Positions 21,736-33,054 of a stretch of DNA of 64,000 bases are shown here, in pieces. Numbering within the stretch: position 1 is the first letter of the stretch; each line of letters opens with the position of its first letter. The notes below the pieces were generated by a model. It was given only the letters and a program-made list of their open reading frames with translations. It had not been told where the DNA came from and did no database searches. Source of the DNA: Podocnemis expansa (lineage: Eukaryota > Chordata > Testudines > Podocnemididae); assembly GCA_007922195.1 (NCBI GenBank), contig ML681996.1, positions 16,971,513-17,035,512 of the forward strand, read 5' to 3'. Position numbers and translations under genes: made by a program.

Positions 21736-24700
21736 GAGGTCAAATCACCTACTGTAATGAGAAAACAAGACTATGCCGATTTTTTGAAAATGAATCTATT
21801 CTTTCCAAAGTATTGGTTTTAACACATTTCTTATGTCACAATATGTTTTGAAAAGAAATTTTTAAGATGAGCAATGTTGGAGCATCCCATATTGTTATCA
21901 TTTTTTGGTAGAAGTTATCACTTCTTCTTTCAAGATTTAAGCTAGTTTAAAAATATTTTAAAAAGTCAAAATCAAAATGACATTTCAAAAAATTCCTAGA
22001 AGACTGTTTCAATTTACCTAAACTGACTGAGATTTTGTAATTTTGCCTCCTGATTCAAGATGGGGAAAAATTAAAAATCTCAGTTAGGTTAAGAAAACTA
22101 TTTCCTCCCCAACTCAAACTATTTGACAAATTTTACCACACGGTACCATTAAAAATAACAGTTTTCCTTTACATTGAGAAAAGGGAAGTAACAGGTATCT
22201 CTAATGCCACTTTGTGGCAACAGTTGGTAAATGCTTATATTTAAAGGTACCTAGCAAGTATGTTTTGATCAGCAACTGAAATCATTTGGAAGTTTAGATC
22301 ATGTTTGCAGTCCATTATCCTATGGGCTTTCAGGATCAGTGATGGGAGCTTTTTAATAGGACATGCTTGTTTCTTACCCTGGAACGTCTATCAGTCTTTA
22401 AACATTTTTAAACGTCTGCTTTTAGGTAATTTGTGACATTTCTAAAATGCATATGTTCAAAACCATGCCCTCAACTCTGACTTCAGCACGCTACAGTGGG
22501 ATACATGGAACCTGAGCAAACCTAGTTTTTCCAGTGGAAGGAAATTAAAATTACCATTAATAATGAAAATAAAAACATGTTGAAACCTCTCAGATTTTGA
22601 TATTTTAATGTAATTCTAATTATAACATGTGAGATAAGAAGAATGTAAGACAATACATTGTGGTATAAAATTTTCACCAGCAGTCAGTCTGCTTTGTCCA
22701 ATTTTGATTAACATATCCTTCTAAAAATCAGACTTACCAAATCTATTATACCAAACTGGGTACAGGGTTGTAATGGACGGTTTCTGGCCAGAGAATAATT
22801 AGCACTTTGTTCCCACTGCCAACTTTTTATTTTCATCACTGCAGATGCCCCTGTTGTTTCACACTAAAGCTGGGTCATAAGAAACGGCATTGAAGTATCG
22901 GTAGCTATATTTACCTGAAGAGAGAGCCAGGGGTGAAGAGGAGAAGCCACCGGGTGAAAACAGCTGTCACCCATGCAAAAGCAAGTGGATACTTGAACCA
23001 CCACTCACTGCTTCAGAAGAAGAGGACTGGTTTCTAAGCAACCAGCCAGCAATCACCTACACTGACTGTTCCTTGAATCAAGAAGGCAGGAGCAAGAAGA
23101 GCTCAGAATTGTCCTTTGCCCCATTTTTTCTCAAAGCATTCAACATCACAAGGTATCAGATGTCTTCTATGGATATTTTTGCTGCAACTGATGAACAGGA
23201 ATTGAATGGACTAAATGTGGAATGAATTCTTTATCCATACAGTTGAAGAGAGGTTGTGTCGAAACATTGATCAGAATTTTGTCCTAATGCAAAGAAGCAC
23301 TAGGCTTGACTCTGCATTCCCCTATCACTTGTTATTATTTACAAACAATAAAATATAGCTGTAAAGTGCTACCTAATTGCAGCATTTTACTCTTACTGCA
23401 CAACTTTAACAGGTGCAGGATAACTGAGAAGGAAGCCCATTCTCTTGAATAGGGCCCACCCCATTTTCGGAGTGGATGACATTAATTTCAGCCAGCCACA
23501 AAAGCCAGATATCATACAATGGAGTAATAGTGGGAAATCAAGTTACAGAACAAAATTTTCCCCCAGATCATTAATCAAACTTACTGGATGCTTCCAGTCC
23601 AAACCTTTCATCTATTTTTTCTCTGTGTCATTGAAAGTTTTTAAAAGAGTATTTGTTTATATTCATTTTTTTCATTTTCACATTTTAAAGAAGGCATGCA
23701 AATATGTACAGAAATACTTTTATAAAAACACGTTCGCTCTACAAAAATGAAACAAATAAGTAGCTATATGGAAATATATGGTAATGGATGCTAATTTTGA
23801 ACACTACTCAGAAATTCCCAATCTTTCAAGTTAATTACAAGTGTAATTATAGTACTATGAACTCAGCTTGCAACATAAATATTCACACAATTACTCCAAG
23901 AAGTACAATATTGTACTTACTATATGTACAAACAGTTACAAGGTTATTTCTACCAGTTTAATTGTTTTACCTTTATGAAGCAGCAACAATGGGACAATGT
24001 GTAACATTAAGGCCCTGAATCAGGAAACTACTAAGCAAGTGCTTAAATTTATGCATGTCTAAGTGTTATTCTCTATAAAAATGCTTTTAAGAATCAAGTA
24101 AATAAAGAAGTAGGGCATGTAAAAAAAGCTAATGGGTCCATCATCCATTGTATTATTGGTATAGCATGTTTCTAGATTCTATATTAAAATAATTATATAC
24201 AATGTATGCAATTGTTTTACATAATTCACCAATTAAAGTCTGTTAGGTTATTATTAACTATTTGTATTACAGTAGCACCCACAGGCACAACCTAGCTCCC
24301 TACTGCTAGGTATCGTAGCAACACAGTCAAAGATACAGGGCTTTTCTAGACCAAAGTCAATGCATAGCAAGCTGGGGTATAAATCTACAGTACACTAGCA
24401 TGTTGCACACTAGCTATCCAGCTGGACCCTGCTGTCACGCTGTAAGTTTACATCCCAGCCTGCCACACTCTTAACTCTTCATCTAGAGAAGGCCTGAGTC
24501 TCTGCTTCAAGGAGCTAACAAGCATAATCACATCCGTGTAAGCCATTTTTTTCTCGTCATCTCATGTTTTAGATCTAATATAAGATTCTTAGTTCTTTTC
24601 TGCATTTTTAAAGATAACTATAGAAGAAAAATGTTGGCTCATAGCCTGCAAAATGGTTTAGTTTCCAAGATTTTATAATTTGGGAGAAGCACAACTTTAG

Positions 24701-25480
24701 TTACCCTTCTCCCCTTTTGGAGAAAAATGGGGGACAGAAAGGAATAACAAATCAAACCCCAACACTCGTCTATTTGCAACTCCTGAAACTGATTAACAGT
24801 TTCTCTGTTAAAATTTTTTGTCAATGAAATTGTTTTTAGTAGGAACATTTTTCAAACAAGCAGTTTTAATAAATTGTTATATTTATCCCATTCTTCTCAG
24901 ACATTGATCAACTTGACAGATTCATGGATGTGAATGAACTCATTGATTTAGGTACTTGAATTAATTTCCTTTACCTCCTCATGGTGCAGTGGGGACAAGA
25001 TTTGAAGGATCAGATACCTGACAGCTCTCAAGTATTAAACATTTAAAATTAGTTTTACAGATTTCATTTGATTCCCTTATTTATTTGAAAAAGATTATGA
25101 ATAAATTGTCTTTTTTTCAGTCATCACTTGAATGCTACGTGAACTGCCAACCCATGAAGCTCTTTAAGACCAAAATCAATCATAAAAGCTCATTGAGACT
25201 TACACATCTTCTATACCTACTAGAAAAGAAGAGAAAGAAGAAGGGGTCTAAGGAACAGATAAAAAGGATGATTAGAAGGGCTGAAAAAAACATGTACGAG
25301 ACAAAAAATACATAACAGGAAGACTTCCGATAGTTGATGACCAGACAAGGAAAGAAAACTGGAAATACTAGCACTAACAAATACTAACAAAATGCTTGAT
25401 TTTAAGTAGCAGTAGAGAAAGAGAAGAAAGGCCTGATCAATGACTGGGTTGAGACCTGGAAGAGATCATTAATGCTAATC
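21736..25480. other. Gene-free AT-rich stretch
   Basis: No gene. AAGGCCCTGAATCAGGAAAC to about 24060 resembles half of a dispersed reptile MITE (GGGCCCTGATCCTGCAA type). The 101-residue plus frame at 23445-23750 is lysine- and phenylalanine-rich, has no motif and ends in AT-rich sequence. The lysine-rich 76-residue frame at 25085-25315 is also unsupported. This is the intact flank of the Gypsy insertion. Confidence 0.5.
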
Positions 25481-25485
25481 AATAC

Positions 25486-25689
25486 TGTAATGATCTTGAG
25501 GGTTCATTAAAGACGATACTACTGAATGAGTAAGGAATACAATTTTAATCATACAGACAGGTATTCAGGTGTGTACCTGGGAGCAGCCATGTTAGATCTT
25601 CTCTGGGGAATGTCTCCCAATTTACACAACACTGGCCCATGCTAGGGAGTGTCTCTAAATTCACAACCTTTTGCAAGCATATCACTACA
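25486..25689 (-). repeat. 3' LTR of the Gypsy element
   Basis: 204 bases, starting TGTAATGATCTTGAGG and ending CATATCACTACA on the plus strand. AGGGGGGAAGATG on the minus strand (about 25690-25702) is the polypurine tract next to it. Confidence 0.95.
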
Positions 25690-26021
25690 TCTTCCCCCCT
25701 AAGGAAAAGTATTAAACAGTTAGATACATATAAAAGCTAGGTAATAATACATGCCCTAACATCTAACAATACATAACAGCTATCTAAAAAAAATCAAAAA
25801 ACAAAAAAAAACATGCAGAAGGACAGTCCATAAACCCAGGATATGAACTACTTAGAGAGGAGAGGTTACTAGTACATCACTCTCAAGTGAGTCTTTACCA
25901 CCCACTTCCCTTACATATCCTAGCAAGTCTCTATGAGTCTTTCTGGACATTTGATGACTCGACTAGATCTTCTCAGTACTGGTCCTTCGTTCAGGTCTAA
26001 ATTCTCTTGTTCCCTGATGGT

Positions 26022-26366
26022 TTAATTACCATGTGTTGAAGATATTGGATCAGTCAGGTGAGGCATGCCAGAATCTACCTCAACTTCCAAGGTGTTGGAA
26101 CTTTCTGGAATAAGTCGTAGATCCCGTCGATTACGTCGAAATGTGTCATCTTGATCTGTGGGGACCACGTAAAACCGTGGATGCAGCTGTTTTTTAATAG
26201 TACCTCTTTGTCCCCAAGTATTAGAGGAGTGATTCCTCAGGCACACTCTATCACCTGGGTTAAGGGATGGAAGATCATGAGCCCTTCTATCAAAATAATA
26301 TTTCTGCTTCCACTTCTGATTTTCTTTCATCTTCCAAATATTAGCATTGTTCTGAGATTGCAGCAA
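26022..26366 (-). pseudogene. Gypsy integrase C-terminal part
   Basis: A 114-residue frame containing WKMKENQKWKQKYYFDRRA and LNPGDRVCLRN, the basic linker and small beta-barrel that follow the integrase core in Gypsy elements. It is separated from the core frame (26371-26943) by a stop a few bases upstream, so it is the same protein broken once. It ends at ISSTHGN near 26022, which is the natural end of the polyprotein as far as I can see. Confidence 0.8.
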
Positions 26367-26370
26367 TTTA

Positions 26371-26943
26371 TCAGTAATAGGTATTAGATCTGATCCTTCT
26401 TCCCATTAACAGCTGAGCTGGAGAAAAGCCATTCTCCAGGGGTGTACTTCGGTAAACCAGCAATGCTGTATACAGATCACCTCCACTTTCAAAAGTCTTT
26501 CTCATCAGGTTCTTTACTGTCTGTATAGACCTTTCCACCAGTCTGTTTGATTGGGGATAATTTGGACTGGAGGTTTCATGATGAAAATCCCAATCTGAGG
26601 CAAATTGCCTGAATTCTGCACTTGAAAATTGTGGCCCATTGTCACTGAAGACCTCATCGGGAATTCCATGTCTGGAGAAAATTCCTTTCACGCTAGTGAT
26701 CACTGAATTACTATTAGTACTGTTCAGTGTGCAAATTTCTGGATATAAAGAGTAATTATCAGTGACTATTAAGTAATCCTTGGAACGCCAAGTATATAAA
26801 TCCACACCTACCTTCTCAAAAGGTCTCTGTGGAACAGGATGGGGTCTCAGTGTCTCTGCCTGTTGGCATGTCCTGTATTTCAAGCATGAAAAGTAGTTTT
26901 TTACCACATTGGTAATGTCGTGATTGATCCATGGCCAATACAT
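26371..26943 (-). pseudogene. Gypsy integrase catalytic core
   Basis: 190 residues of an rve-type integrase core. The acidic triad is present: D48 (VGVDLY), D101 (SDNGPQF) and E137 (LVERSI), with the D,D-35-E spacing kept. The usual asparagine-glycine before the glutamate loop reads N133-R134, a likely damaging change. The zinc-binding N-terminus is interrupted upstream by stops between here and 26989. Function in the parent element: joining cDNA to the genome. Confidence 0.9.
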
Positions 26944-26988
26944 GACCTCTCATGCTCATTCTTTGCTCTTCTCAATTCCTAAGTGACC

Positions 26989-27717
26989 TTAATGAATCTT
27001 CTGTAACATTTCTTTTTGGAGGCTCTGTGGAATTACAACCTTCCCACCTTTGAAAATCACCCCATCTACCACAGTCAGTTCATGTCTGCAGTTCCAATAG
27101 TCTCTGATACTTAGAGAGCAACTGCTTATTATTTCAGGCCACCCTTTAATTATCACCTCTTTGAGGAGTCCCAATAATTCATCTTTCTCAGTCTCTTCTC
27201 TTATGTGTTGTAGTCTTCTGTTAGTTATGGGATTTGTGCTTACAATCATATCTACACTGGCTTGCACTTCTGTTTCCAGTGTCTTCTCAGGTACCATGGG
27301 TGCTACTGCTCTGGAAAGTTCATCTGCTGTGAACTTAAATTTGCCTGGTGTGTAGGTCACCAATAAATTGTATTTCTGCAATTTGATCATCATTCTTTGA
27401 ATCCTTAAGGTACAGTCATTTAGTGGTTTGTTAAATAATGCAATCAAAGGCTTGTGATCTGTTTCAACTTCCACTCTCTGTCCATAAATATACTGATTGA
27501 ATCTCTCACAGGCAAACAAGATTCCTAAAAGCTCCTTCTTAATCTGTGCATATCTAGTCTCTGCATCAGTCAGTGATTTGAATGCATATGCCACAGGTTG
27601 CCAGAAATCTTCATGTTTTTGTAAAATCATGGCACCCAACCCAGACTGTGATGCATCCGCTGAAATTTTAATGGGCTTCTCTGGAGCAAAAAATTTCAAT
27701 ACTGGTTCCTGTATCAA
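26989..27717 (-). pseudogene. Gypsy RNase H region
   Basis: 242 residues. The N-terminal half is a Gypsy-type RNase H: SADASQSGLGAMILQ with the first aspartate near residue 21, YAQIKKELLGILFACERF with the catalytic glutamate, and VETDHKPLIALF with the next aspartate. TYTPGKFKFTADELSRA closes the domain. The C-terminal half is the linker into the integrase zinc-finger region and ends at a stop. The upstream RT thumb is in other frames. Confidence 0.9.
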
Positions 27718-27872
27718 GTCTTGTTTTAAACTTCTCCATGATTCCTTCTGTGCAGCATCCCAGCACTATTCATTTTTGTCCTGTAGGAGTTGTTTCAATG
27801 GTGCCGCCTTGGCAGAAAGATTGCCTATGAATTTTCCAAGATACTTAGCCATTCCAGGAAAGGTTGGACATC

Positions 27873-28118
27873 TTAATTTGACTGAGGAGATGGCATCATG
27901 TCAATGGTTGAAATCTTCCTCTTATCCAGTTTTACAACTTTATGGGAAACAATGTCCCTTATAAAAGTCAGTTCTCTAACTCCTAACACACATTTGTCCT
28001 TATTTAGTTTGAGGTTTGTGGCTCTAGTTGCATCCAACAATTGCCAAAGCCAACGATTATTCTCCTCTTTTGTAGAGCCCCAGATGATGATGATGATGTC
28101 ATCCATGGAGGTGTCCAC
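27873..28118 (-). pseudogene. Gypsy reverse transcriptase, palm/YxDD segment
   Basis: 81 residues starting MDTSMDDIIIIIWGSTKEE. This is the region of the RT active-site YxDD motif: the two aspartates are present, but serine stands where the tyrosine belongs. Five isoleucine codons in a row, encoded by a pure ATC run (28083-28098), exceed the usual two or three and suggest triplet slippage. TNLKLNKDKCVLGVRELTF is the following RT strand. The frame ends at a stop near 27873, well short of the RNase H frame. Confidence 0.85.
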
Positions 28119-28131
28119 ACAGCTAATATGT

Positions 28132-29328
28132 TCATAGATTATGTACAGTTTTGTGATACATATCTAGTGATGAAGCTATACTGAAGGGTAAGCGTAAAAA
28201 TCTGTATCTTCTGAAAGGAGTATTAAATATGCATAATTTCAAGCTTTCCTCTGTTAATTTTAGCTGCCAAAATCCAGAGGATGCATCCAATTTACTGAAA
28301 TATTGAGCATTTGCAAACTGAACCATAATCTCTTCTCTAGTTGGTAGTTTGAAATGTTCTCTTTGTATAGGTCTGCTGAGGTCTCTGGGATCTAAGCATA
28401 TGCGTAGTTGGCTATTACTTTTTTGCACTATGACTAGGGAGCTCACCCATTCCGTTGGCTCCTCTATTTTTTGTATTACTTGCGTTGCTTCCATCCTTTC
28501 AAGCTCCGCCTTGAGTTTATCATGGAGTGCAAATGGCACCTTTCTACATGGATGAGTAACTGGAGGGATCTGCTTGTTTATGCAGATTGTATGTTCACCT
28601 TGCAAGCAACCCAATCCCTGAAACAGGTCCTGATATTCTTCAAGGAGTGCCTCATAGCCAGATGCAGCCCTATCATGTAGTGAGACCACCCTTTTTACCA
28701 GATTCAGTTTCTCACAGGTGGCTAGGCCCAAAATTGGTGTCACCTCCTGTGGCACTACAATAAAAGGCAGCCTGTACATGGTGTTCTTATGGTTAACGCT
28801 AGTGAAGCAGCATCCCTGCACAGGTCTATTTGTTCCAGAATACCCAGTTACTTTTATGTTTGTTGGTCCCAGCTTGGGTCTTATTCTCAGTCTCTCATAA
28901 TCTCGTGCAGACAGAATGTTAACCTGAGCTCCTGTGTCTAGTTTCAGTGGAATGATTGTTCTATTCACTGACAGAGGCAGTATCCAGTCCCTCTCACTAG
29001 GTTTGCTTGATCCCAGTACATCAACAAAGCACTCCTCAGGATCACTGTCAGTAACTAAATGCACTTGATTTTTGCGCCTTTGGGATCTGCAGCAGTTTGC
29101 AAAATAATTAAGTTTCCCACAGTTATGACAGAGTTTCCCATAGGCAAAACACTCTTTGGGACCATGCCACGATCCACACTTGCCACAAGACTGTCTGGAC
29201 TCAGTCTTCCTGATAGCAGGGGTTGGTTCCACATTGTGATTTGAACCACTCTGACTACATGCTATTTGTCTAAGTGCATGCACTGCCCCTTCTGGTGAAT
29301 TCAGCTCTTTTACTTTTGTTTTTACCAT
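28132..29328 (-). pseudogene. Gypsy zinc knuckle, protease and N-terminal RT
   Basis: 398 residues, the longest open piece. Residues 48-60 (CGKCGSWHGPKEC) and 67-79 (CHNCGKLNYFANC) are zinc knuckles of the nucleocapsid; the second has tyrosine in place of the histidine of CX2CX4HX4C. The protease active site is D131-T-G-A (LKLDTGAQVNIL). RT begins near residue 260; KLDASSGFWQL with aspartate about 348 is the first catalytic RT motif. The frame ends shortly after, where a frameshift separates it from the YxDD segment at 27873-28118. Confidence 0.9.
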
Positions 29329-29486
29329 TTCAGTGGCCCTACATATGTCTTTGAATGAAACCCTTCAAATCTCTCCCTCTCTGAGCAGTCTCTCTCTTAA
29401 CACATTGTGTGTAATGCCACAAATGAGTCTGTCTTTGATCAGAGACTCTGCCAAGCCACCAAAGTTACAGCTTCTACTGAGTTTCC

Positions 29487-29951
29487 TTAATTCTGTACAT
29501 ATTGGCCTGTGGTGTTATCCAGTTTTTGCATGCATGTAAAAAATCTATGCCTCTTAAAAGTCACATTCATTTTTGGCAAGCAATATTCCTCAAACTTAGT
29601 CAGTATAATGTTTAAATTCATGCTTTCACCATCTTGAAATTCAAAGTTATTATATACATCCAGTGCCTCCTCCCCAACAACATGCAAAAATATAGATGAT
29701 TTCTGGTGTTCACCTTTGTTCTGCACTCCAATGGCAGACAAATACAACAGAAATCGCTGCTTAAACTTTAGCCAGTTTTCTGCAAGATTACCAGACATTT
29801 GGAGAGGTGAAGGAGCCTGTAAAAATCCATGTTTAGAGCTTACACTTACTTGCTGAAGGCTCTCTTTGTTTTCAGAGATCCCTGATGCTTTTCTGTTTTC
29901 AGGGACAAATACAGGAATTTTCCTCCAAGTCTTTTTAGTTTCCAAACTCAT
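29487..29951 (-). pseudogene. Gypsy gag
   Basis: 154 residues, starting with MSLETKKTW only 19 bases after the 5' LTR. The middle (NWLKFKQRFLLYLSAIG and FLHVVGEEALDVYNNF) is the retrotransposon gag capsid-like fold. It stops at GQYVQN; the rest of gag up to the zinc knuckle at 29328 lies in shifted frames with stops. In life it would form the retrotransposon particle. Confidence 0.85.
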
Positions 29952-29970
29952 GCAGTATCTTCTGACACCA
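29952..29970 (-). promoter_or_regulatory. Gypsy primer binding site
   Basis: On the minus strand the bases directly after the 5' LTR read TGGTGTCAGAAG, beginning with TGG as expected for pairing with a tRNA 3' CCA end. I do not assign the tRNA. The gag start codon follows immediately. Confidence 0.75.
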
Positions 29971-30174
29971 TGTAATGATCTTGAGGGTTCATTAAAGACG
30001 ATACTACTGAATGAGTAAGGAATAGAACTTTAATCATACAGACAGGTATCCAGGTGTGTACCTGGGAGCAGCCATGTTAGATCTTCTCTGGGGCACATCT
30101 CCCAATTTACACAACACTGGCCCATGCTAGGGAGTGTCTTTAAATTCACAACCTTTTGCAAGCATATCACTACA
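29971..30174 (-). repeat. 5' LTR of the Gypsy element
   Basis: 204 bases, the same ends as the other LTR. The LTRs differ at seven places: three in the GGGGCACATCTCCC block and four single changes. Confidence 0.95.
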
Positions 30175-30179
30175 AATAC

Positions 30180-30994
30180 TACACCTGGCAAAAAAACGTC
30201 TGTCACATACAGGCCTCATTGGCCTCTCCCTACCCAGTAGTCCAAAACAAACACAAAGCCTTAATATCATTTTAAACTAAGCCAGCCAAGCACTTCCTTT
30301 CTGAGGAGTCTATCTTCCCTCTTGTAAGTTAACTGACACTACCAGTCTTCATATGGCTGGAATTCAGCCTTCTAGCAGAGACTTTAAAACTCACCTTGTG
30401 TCAAGGTCTTTGCTGTAGGAACTTCTCTTATTCCCTGCAGTTTCCTGAGCTTTCCCCCCCTGTTTTGTGTTCCTGTAGAGAACTCCTGTCCCATGTCAGG
30501 CCTCATCAATGCTGTCAATGAGTCACAGATAGGCTGGAGCAGTTTCTTCTTAAAGAGACTGCTCCACCCCACGACAATTCCATCTGTCATTTGTCTATCT
30601 ATAGACCTAGTTAGTTTTTTTTATAAACATCTTTCCCCATCAATGTAATTCATGATCATCTTTTTTGCACAAAGAAAAAGGTTTCACAAAATACAGAACA
30701 AACAAAAACATGGGTTCAGAGCGTGTGATACATAAAAGAGGTGAATCATTGCAACACTGATGATCGCAGTGGATAAACTTCTGGTGCCTAGCCACCACAG
30801 TACCACCACTGTGAGCCACAAAACTGAGTAGGGTGCCTTTTCCACTGTGGATAAATATTCAGTCATTAGTCCCAAGCGCAAGAGTGATTCAGTAACTGAG
30901 TCATTAGGGCAGCCCACTGTACGTTTGGAAACTCTGAGTCTAATCTCCTCTTTTAATCATTCTTTCACTAGTTATCCACAAAAGAGTAGTTTTA
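30180..30994. other. Gene-free stretch
   Basis: No recognisable gene. The 68- and 77-residue minus frames (30384-30590 and 30684-30917) lack motifs. Somewhat more GC-rich than the sequence left of the Gypsy element, perhaps an unclassified repeat. Confidence 0.4.
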
Positions 30995-31550
30995 AAGAGC
31001 GAAACTGAGGGAGCCTTACATGAGATTCCCATAGCTTAGGGTTTAGAGCACTCAGCTGCTTGGTGGGAGATCCTTGTTCAAGTTTTTCTTCCCCTTTTAA
31101 AAAAGACAAGGAAAATGAACCTTGGTCCTTAACATCAAAGATGATTACTACAACTGATTGACTAAAAGTTGTAGGGGCACACCACCACCTCCCTTTCCCT
31201 ATGCTTGTTTTTGAATGGGACCTGATCCCCCAGACAGTCTCTGAAAATGTCTACTGGATCAGACCCAGCACACAATATAGGTAACTGAATGCCTCTCTTC
31301 CCTCAGTTGTGAATAACTGAGACTTAGGTAGGAGATAGGTACCCCAATGCCTAGAGTGAAGTAGTGGTGCATTTTCCAGGGGGCTGAAATATGGACACCT
31401 AAGGAATTTTTTCCCTGAAAACTAAGGGAGTGAGTGCATTTAGAAACTTGGGAGAAGTGGTCAGCAGGAGCCTTGTAGATCTCTCTAAACTCAAAACTTG
31501 GACTTAAGTGCCTATTTCTGACACTTACAGGCAAGTCTAGTATTTGAGTG
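30995..31550 (+). repeat. tRNA-like repeat and associated block
   Basis: CATAGCTTAGGGTTTAGAGC (about 31031-31050) followed by GTGGGAGATCCTTGTTCAAG resembles tRNA A and B boxes in order, like the inverted relic near 1195. The following 450 bases contain CCTAAG and CTTAAGTGCC-type segments that I associate with the same family of old turtle repeats. No tRNA cloverleaf can be folded by eye. Boundaries uncertain. The 91-residue minus frame at 31259-31534 is not supported as a gene. Confidence 0.35.
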
Positions 31551-32232
31551 CATAGAACTTTTGTTAATTTGTGCCATGCTTCTTTGCAGCATTAAATACA
31601 AATTGGATCCTTATGTTTGAAACCCAAACATCATTTTTAAACTTATAGGGATTTGCATAGACTAAATATTAAACTATCTTATGATTTCTTCATCCTTTAT
31701 CTTGAAACATCCACTCTTGCTAACCTTTCCCATTCATAGGACACCAGTGCTTGCTGCATCACAACTTTCTCCTGTAGAATATCTGCTGATCAATAAGGTC
31801 TTGCTGCAAGACTGTTCACAGTCAGTCATATATGTCTGAATCTCCTAACAAAACCAGAAGTTATTTATTTCAAAGGTATTTAGTGGTCTGTAACAGGCTT
31901 TTAAGTAGCTTGTGAGATATTAACATAATATATTGCTATTCAGAAAAATGGTCTACAAAATAATAGTATTATACGTGGATGCTGAGAAAATTTTAAATCT
32001 TGAAAAAAATGACATATAAAACATTGACGTATCAAAGCTTGGGAGGTGATGAGCAGCTGTAAGTCTATTTGACATCAGTTACTTGAAATCAATGGGACAT
32101 GCAGGTGCTCAGAAGTCTTCTTTATGGCAGGTAAAATAATGTTTCATAATATGTATTTTTCTCTTTAGATAGAGATAATTTAGATGATATAATATTTTTA
32201 AACAAATTTGTTGTAGTCATATGATTTAATAC
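31551..32232. other. No feature seen
   Basis: AT-rich. ACTTGAAATCAATGGGACAT with CAGGTGCTCAGAAGTC (32080-32115) is a short relic of an old dispersed repeat. Confidence 0.45.
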
Positions 32233-32310
32233 AGAGGTTCTCAACTGCTTTCATTTTAGGACCCTCTTTTCTACACTGAGACTGCACCACCCCTGTAGCT
32301 GCCTCTTCAA
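32233..32310 (+). mobile_element. hAT-type element end, fragment
   Basis: CAGAGGTTCTCAACTGCTTT followed by TAGGACCCTC and CTGAGACTGCACCACCCC resembles the CAGNGGTTCTCAA terminus of a widespread hAT (Charlie-like) family. No matching right end is visible, so this is a fragment. Confidence 0.5.
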
Positions 32311-32652
32311 ACTAGGTAATATTTCTCTCCTCCCATTAAAGAATGTAGAGTAGAGGGGGCCCAGTAGCCAGTTCAAAACTGAATGATTCAACGATATTCA
32401 TGATTGGTAATATTTATTTACTTTGAAAATGTTATTTCATCTTCCATCCGTACCTACCTACCTGCATACATAGTACTTTCCTATATGAATATATTTGGAA
32501 TCAGCTGTAACTTGTTCATAAAGAGAAAGTTGAAGTCACTGATTTTAAATAGGGCTGTGGGAGATATTTTAAAATCAATATCCTATATGTTTAGGGAGAT
32601 ATTTTTGTACTCCCAGATGAAAATAAAGTGTTAGTCTATTCATATTATCATA

Positions 32653-33054
32653 GGGTGTGTTCACACAGCAGTCTTATTTCAAAACAACAGAGGTTGTTTC
32701 TAAATAAGAAAGGCCATGTTCACACGACGCACCGTTGTTTTGAAACAACGGGTTCCGTTGTTTCGAAACAATGGCGTTGTTTTGAAACAACTTAAACCCC
32801 ATGTGGGGACGAAACGTTGTTTCGAAACAATAGTTTTGAAACAATGCCATCTGAACATGTTGTTTCGAAACAATGGTGACTCATTTCGAAATAACTGTTG
32901 TCTGAACCTGCTATTTCGATTCCTGCTTTTTTCCTTAATTCAAATTAACAAACTGTTAATTCAAATCAACTTATTTCGAAATAAGGCGTTATTTCAATAC
33001 AACTTGTATTGAAACAACTTGTATCAAAATAACCCCCTGTGTGTGAACATAGCC
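32653..33054. mobile_element. Harbinger-like non-autonomous element, copy G
   Basis: GGGTGTGTTCACACAG on the left is inverted as CTGTGTGTGAACATAGCC on the right. ATA flanks both sides (32650-32652, 33055-33057), and GAG follows on the right. The interior is built from TTGTTTCGAAACAA palindromes, at least five of them, instead of the TTATTTCGAAATAA of copy C. The right flank is a CR1 tail, as for copy A. A 98-residue plus frame inside (32716-33012) consists of repeated VLKQ/FRNN units from these palindromes and is not a gene. Confidence 0.85.

Larger units (their letters stand above)
25481..30179 (-). mobile_element. Ty3/Gypsy LTR retrotransposon, complete but decayed
   Basis: A 4689-bp element with two 204-bp LTRs (25486-25689 and 29971-30174), flanked by the 5-bp duplication AATAC (25481-25485, 30175-30179). 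The order on the minus strand is LTR, primer site, gag, zinc knuckle, protease, RT, RNase H, integrase, purine tract, LTR: the Ty3/Gypsy order. The LTRs differ at 7 of 204 positions by my count (about 3.4%). The reading frame is interrupted several times, so it cannot be autonomous now. The wording of RT to integrase is closest to the K02A2.6/Mag-like group commonly found in fish and turtles; that clade call is an inference. Confidence 0.95.

Noticed and set aside
23445..23750. 101-residue ORF
   Set aside because: Lysine/phenylalanine-rich product of AT-rich DNA; no motif.
31031..31095. Possible tRNA gene
   Set aside because: A and B boxes are recognisable but degenerate and no acceptor stem forms; it is part of a dispersed repeat.
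32716..33012. 98-residue ORF with VLKQ/FRNN repeats
   Set aside because: It is a translation of TTGTTTCGAAACAA palindromes of Harbinger-like copy G.
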